Shown here one piece after another: positions 63,499 to 64,000 of a stretch of 64,000 nt of DNA. The stretch spans positions 248,001-312,000 of the forward strand of contig JAWIIG010000037.1 of the NCBI GenBank assembly GCA_033557465.1. The letters run 5' to 3'. How positions within the stretch are numbered: position 1 is the stretch's first letter; every line of letters begins with the position of its first letter. The stretch is from Ichthyophis bannanicus. Its lineage: Eukaryota; Chordata; Amphibia; Gymnophiona; Ichthyophiidae. Below the pieces are notes generated by a model that was not told the DNA's origin, searched no databases, and saw only the letters and a program-made list of their open reading frames with translations. A program made the position numbers and the translations under genes.

Positions 63499-64000
63499 AT
63501 AAGAGGGTCTTGTGGAAGGCTTCCTGGAAGCATAAAGGACATCCTTTACCTGTTGAGAAAGGTTAATACCGTGAAGTTCTAGGCTTTCAGCAACCAGGCC
63601 CTGAGATGCATAGACTGGGGATTGGGATGCCAGAGCATTCCGTCCTCCTGAGAAAGGAGATTTGGAGCAGATCCTAACTCCAGAGGCGGAGCTTGAGAGA
63701 GATGTAGGAGCAGAGGGTACCACATCTGCTGTGGTCAATATGGAGCTATGAAAATCATATGACCTCTGTCTCTCTGAAGCTTGAACAGGGTTTTGGGAAT
63801 TAGGTGAATGGGTGGGAAGGCATACAGGAAGTCCTGGCCCCAATGGAGGAAAGCATCCCTGGTCTGACAACCCTGAGCTGAAATTCTGGAACAGAACCGG
63901 GGAAGTTTGGCATTCAGTGGACTTGCAAAGAGGTCTATATCCGGGGTTCCCCAAATTTGGAAATTTTGGAAACCTTGTCTGCATGGAGAGACCATTCGTG
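63499..64000 (-). pseudogene. DIRS-4 recombinase N-terminus overlapping RT/RNase H C-terminus
   Basis: One minus-strand frame gives the YR start region (NLSQQVKDVLYASRKPSTRP). An overlapping frame gives the end of Pol (FQIWGTPDIDLFASPLNAKL, DAFLHWGQDFLYAFPPI). The overlap of Pol and YR in different frames is the same as in DIRS-3 and DIRS-5. The element continues beyond the window. Confidence 0.85.

Larger units (their letters stand above)
54792..64000 (-). mobile_element. DIRS-4: DIRS retrotransposon (family A), split by DIRS-5 and an LTR-like unit; runs off the window
   Basis: The left end is AGCATAGTT at 54792, the ICR joint is at 55117/55118 and the left flank is ATGAGTA. The minus-strand YR is spread over 55330-55659, 61244-61812 and 63499 onward, with RT/RH reaching the window edge. 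Removing DIRS-5 joins AAAGTA to TGAAGATT and removing 61813-63494 joins the YR again. Both junctions match the uninterrupted sequence at 7609-7640 and 8160-8200 of DIRS-1. Confidence 0.92.

Noticed and set aside
1..64000. CRISPR array, bacterial operons, tRNA or rRNA genes
   Set aside because: The sequence is clearly eukaryotic repeat DNA. I saw no regularly spaced repeats with unique spacers, no ribosomal RNA blocks and no tRNA cloverleaf that I could support.

Overview
This window comes from a large, repeat-rich vertebrate genome. The mix of repeats (many DIRS tyrosine-recombinase retrotransposons, Penelope-like elements, CR1 and Tx1-type LINEs) fits an amphibian, plausibly a caecilian. That assignment is inference; no species marker is visible. 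The only host coding sequence I can support is one 137-bp exon at 42545-42681 (minus strand). Its translation matches the beta-helix repeat region of the F-box protein FBXO11, so most or all of the window is probably intron of that gene.

Layout. (1) 1 to about 35780 is one old Penelope-like element (PLE-A, plus strand) with inverted terminal arms. It has been opened by four insertions: a CR1 LINE (about 1240-5805), DIRS-1 (6745-14952), DIRS-2 (15025-20430) and DIRS-3 (21343-35675). The CR1 contains a second Penelope element (PLE-B, 2599-5036) with 0.63-kb inverted arms, a hammerhead-type ribozyme in each arm and a 14-bp target duplication. DIRS-1 contains an L2/Rex1-like LINE (9730-12269). 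DIRS-3 contains an 8.7-kb Tx1-type LINE (23242-31938). (2) 36462-42011 is a nearly intact DIRS of a second family (DIRS-B). (3) 42012-43521 is intron with the FBXO11-like exon and a MIR-like SINE. (4) 43522-49274 is a third DIRS family (DIRS-C). (5) 49275-51250 is intron with a local duplication and CR1 tails. (6) 51251-53850 is a truncated DIRS (DIRS-D) broken by a LINE that carries only an ORF1 (53851-54791). That LINE is broken by DIRS-4 (54792 to window end), which is broken in turn by DIRS-5 (55660-61243) and by a 1.7-kb LTR-like unit with a 405-codon ORF (61813-63494).

How the parts work. Complete DIRS copies share one plan on the minus strand: Gag (Cys-rich N-terminus), reverse transcriptase/RNase H, then a tyrosine recombinase (YR). 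Inverted terminal repeats flank them, and an internal complementary region (ICR) spells the circle junction of the two ends. The ICRs fix the element ends to the base, and removing DIRS-1, -2, -3 or -5 at those ends restores the interrupted sequence with no target duplication. All eight DIRS copies point the same way, which is also the direction of the FBXO11-like exon. Nearly all coding frames are damaged. DIRS-B, with intact YR and RT/RH frames, is the best candidate for recent activity, followed by DIRS-5.
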